The notes beneath the pieces are model-generated. The model did no database searches, was not told where the DNA came from, and saw nothing but the letters and a program-made list of their open reading frames with translations. The position numbers and the translations under genes are program-made. Positions 63,832-64,000 of a stretch of DNA of 64,000 nucleotides are shown in pieces; position 1 is the first letter of the stretch, and each line of letters opens with the position of its first letter. The DNA is from an uncultured Caryophanales bacterium (GTDB lineage: Bacteria; Bacillota_I; Bacilli_A; RF39; UBA660), in NCBI GenBank assembly GCA_905206805.1, contig CAJLIR010000009.1, positions 1-64,000 of the forward strand. The letters are read 5' to 3'.

Positions 63832-64000
63832 ATGAAAAAAAATACAAAAAACATCAAATCTAATAAAATGTTTACTTTTAATATTCTTTTTGTAATTTCA
63901 TTGGTAGTTAACACAATTATGTTATCAAATTTGAATAATGGAGAATATATTGAAAATTATTTACCAATAACAATTTCTAGTTTATTTGTTTCCATTATAT
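63832..64000 (+). CDS. N-terminal part of a membrane protein (partial)
   Basis: ATG 63832 follows TAGGAGA, and the frame is open to the window end. It encodes a basic start (MKKNTKNIKSNKMF) and a membrane helix (FNILFVISLVVNTIMLSNL), with a second beginning at the edge. Probably the next member of the polysaccharide operon. Confidence 0.65.
   Translation, partial: MKKNTKNIKSNKMFTFNILFVISLVVNTIMLSNLNNGEYIENYLPITISSLFVSII

Overview
The window is a very AT-rich chromosome segment from a low-GC Gram-positive bacterium (Bacillota). Supporting signs are T-box leaders, consensus sigma-A promoters, GGAGG/GGTGA ribosome binding sites, a PASTA-repeat membrane protein, a GH73-type autolysin and rubrerythrin. 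TGA is used as a stop (for example nfeD, 11047-11049), so this is not a mycoplasma code. The mix of genes resembles uncultivated gut Bacilli/Erysipelotrichia/RF39-like lineages; that placement is inference.

Region 1 (1-20100) is mostly core. It starts with two tandem prepilin-leader/C-type-lectin-like (FGE-fold) surface proteins with divergent C-terminal tips. Then come a CDP-alcohol phosphatidyltransferase, a secreted glucosaminidase, a PASTA protein and a zinc-ribbon membrane protein. An NfeD-stomatin pair, a CPBP protease, an alpha/beta hydrolase, D-Ala-D-Ala ligase and tRNA-Glu/tRNA-Ile follow. The region ends with cysteine desulfurase, thioredoxin, a CcdA-like thiol transporter, a Fur/PerR regulator with a perfect palindromic operator, rubrerythrin, Hsp20 and an SDR enzyme.

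Region 2 (about 20242-37650) is a composite mobile island directly behind tRNA-Met. A Tn4451-like integrative mobilizable element (large serine recombinase, candidate oriT, MobV relaxase) is followed by at least two decayed relatives, recognisable from repeated left-end sequences, small-ORF remnants and relaxase fragments. The cargo has a translation/RNA theme. It includes a threonyl-tRNA synthetase without TGS or editing site, preceded by a Thr-rich leader peptide with its own attenuator and then a T-box. It also includes a T-box-controlled glutamyl-tRNA synthetase, a HEPN-type DUF3644 protein, a DUF3800 protein, ASCH proteins, GNATs, a methyltransferase, NUDIX and HAD enzymes, and several promoter/terminator-bounded structured RNAs of no class I recognise.

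Region 3 (37716-49300) is mixed core: a DUF368 membrane protein, a metallopeptidase-like lipoprotein, trpS, thyX, a GGDEF protein, an esterase, uvsE, two cysteine-protease-like unknowns, tRNA-Thr, tRNA-Lys and a decayed hexapeptide-repeat gene.

Region 4 (49320-64000) is a surface polysaccharide region: galE, an Rpn-like nuclease, a GT51-like membrane protein, then an operon from a strong promoter at 53392-53420. The operon encodes a priming sugar transferase, five glycosyltransferases, a polymerase-like protein, a flippase, UDP-GlcNAc 2-epimerase and a truncated membrane protein at the window edge.
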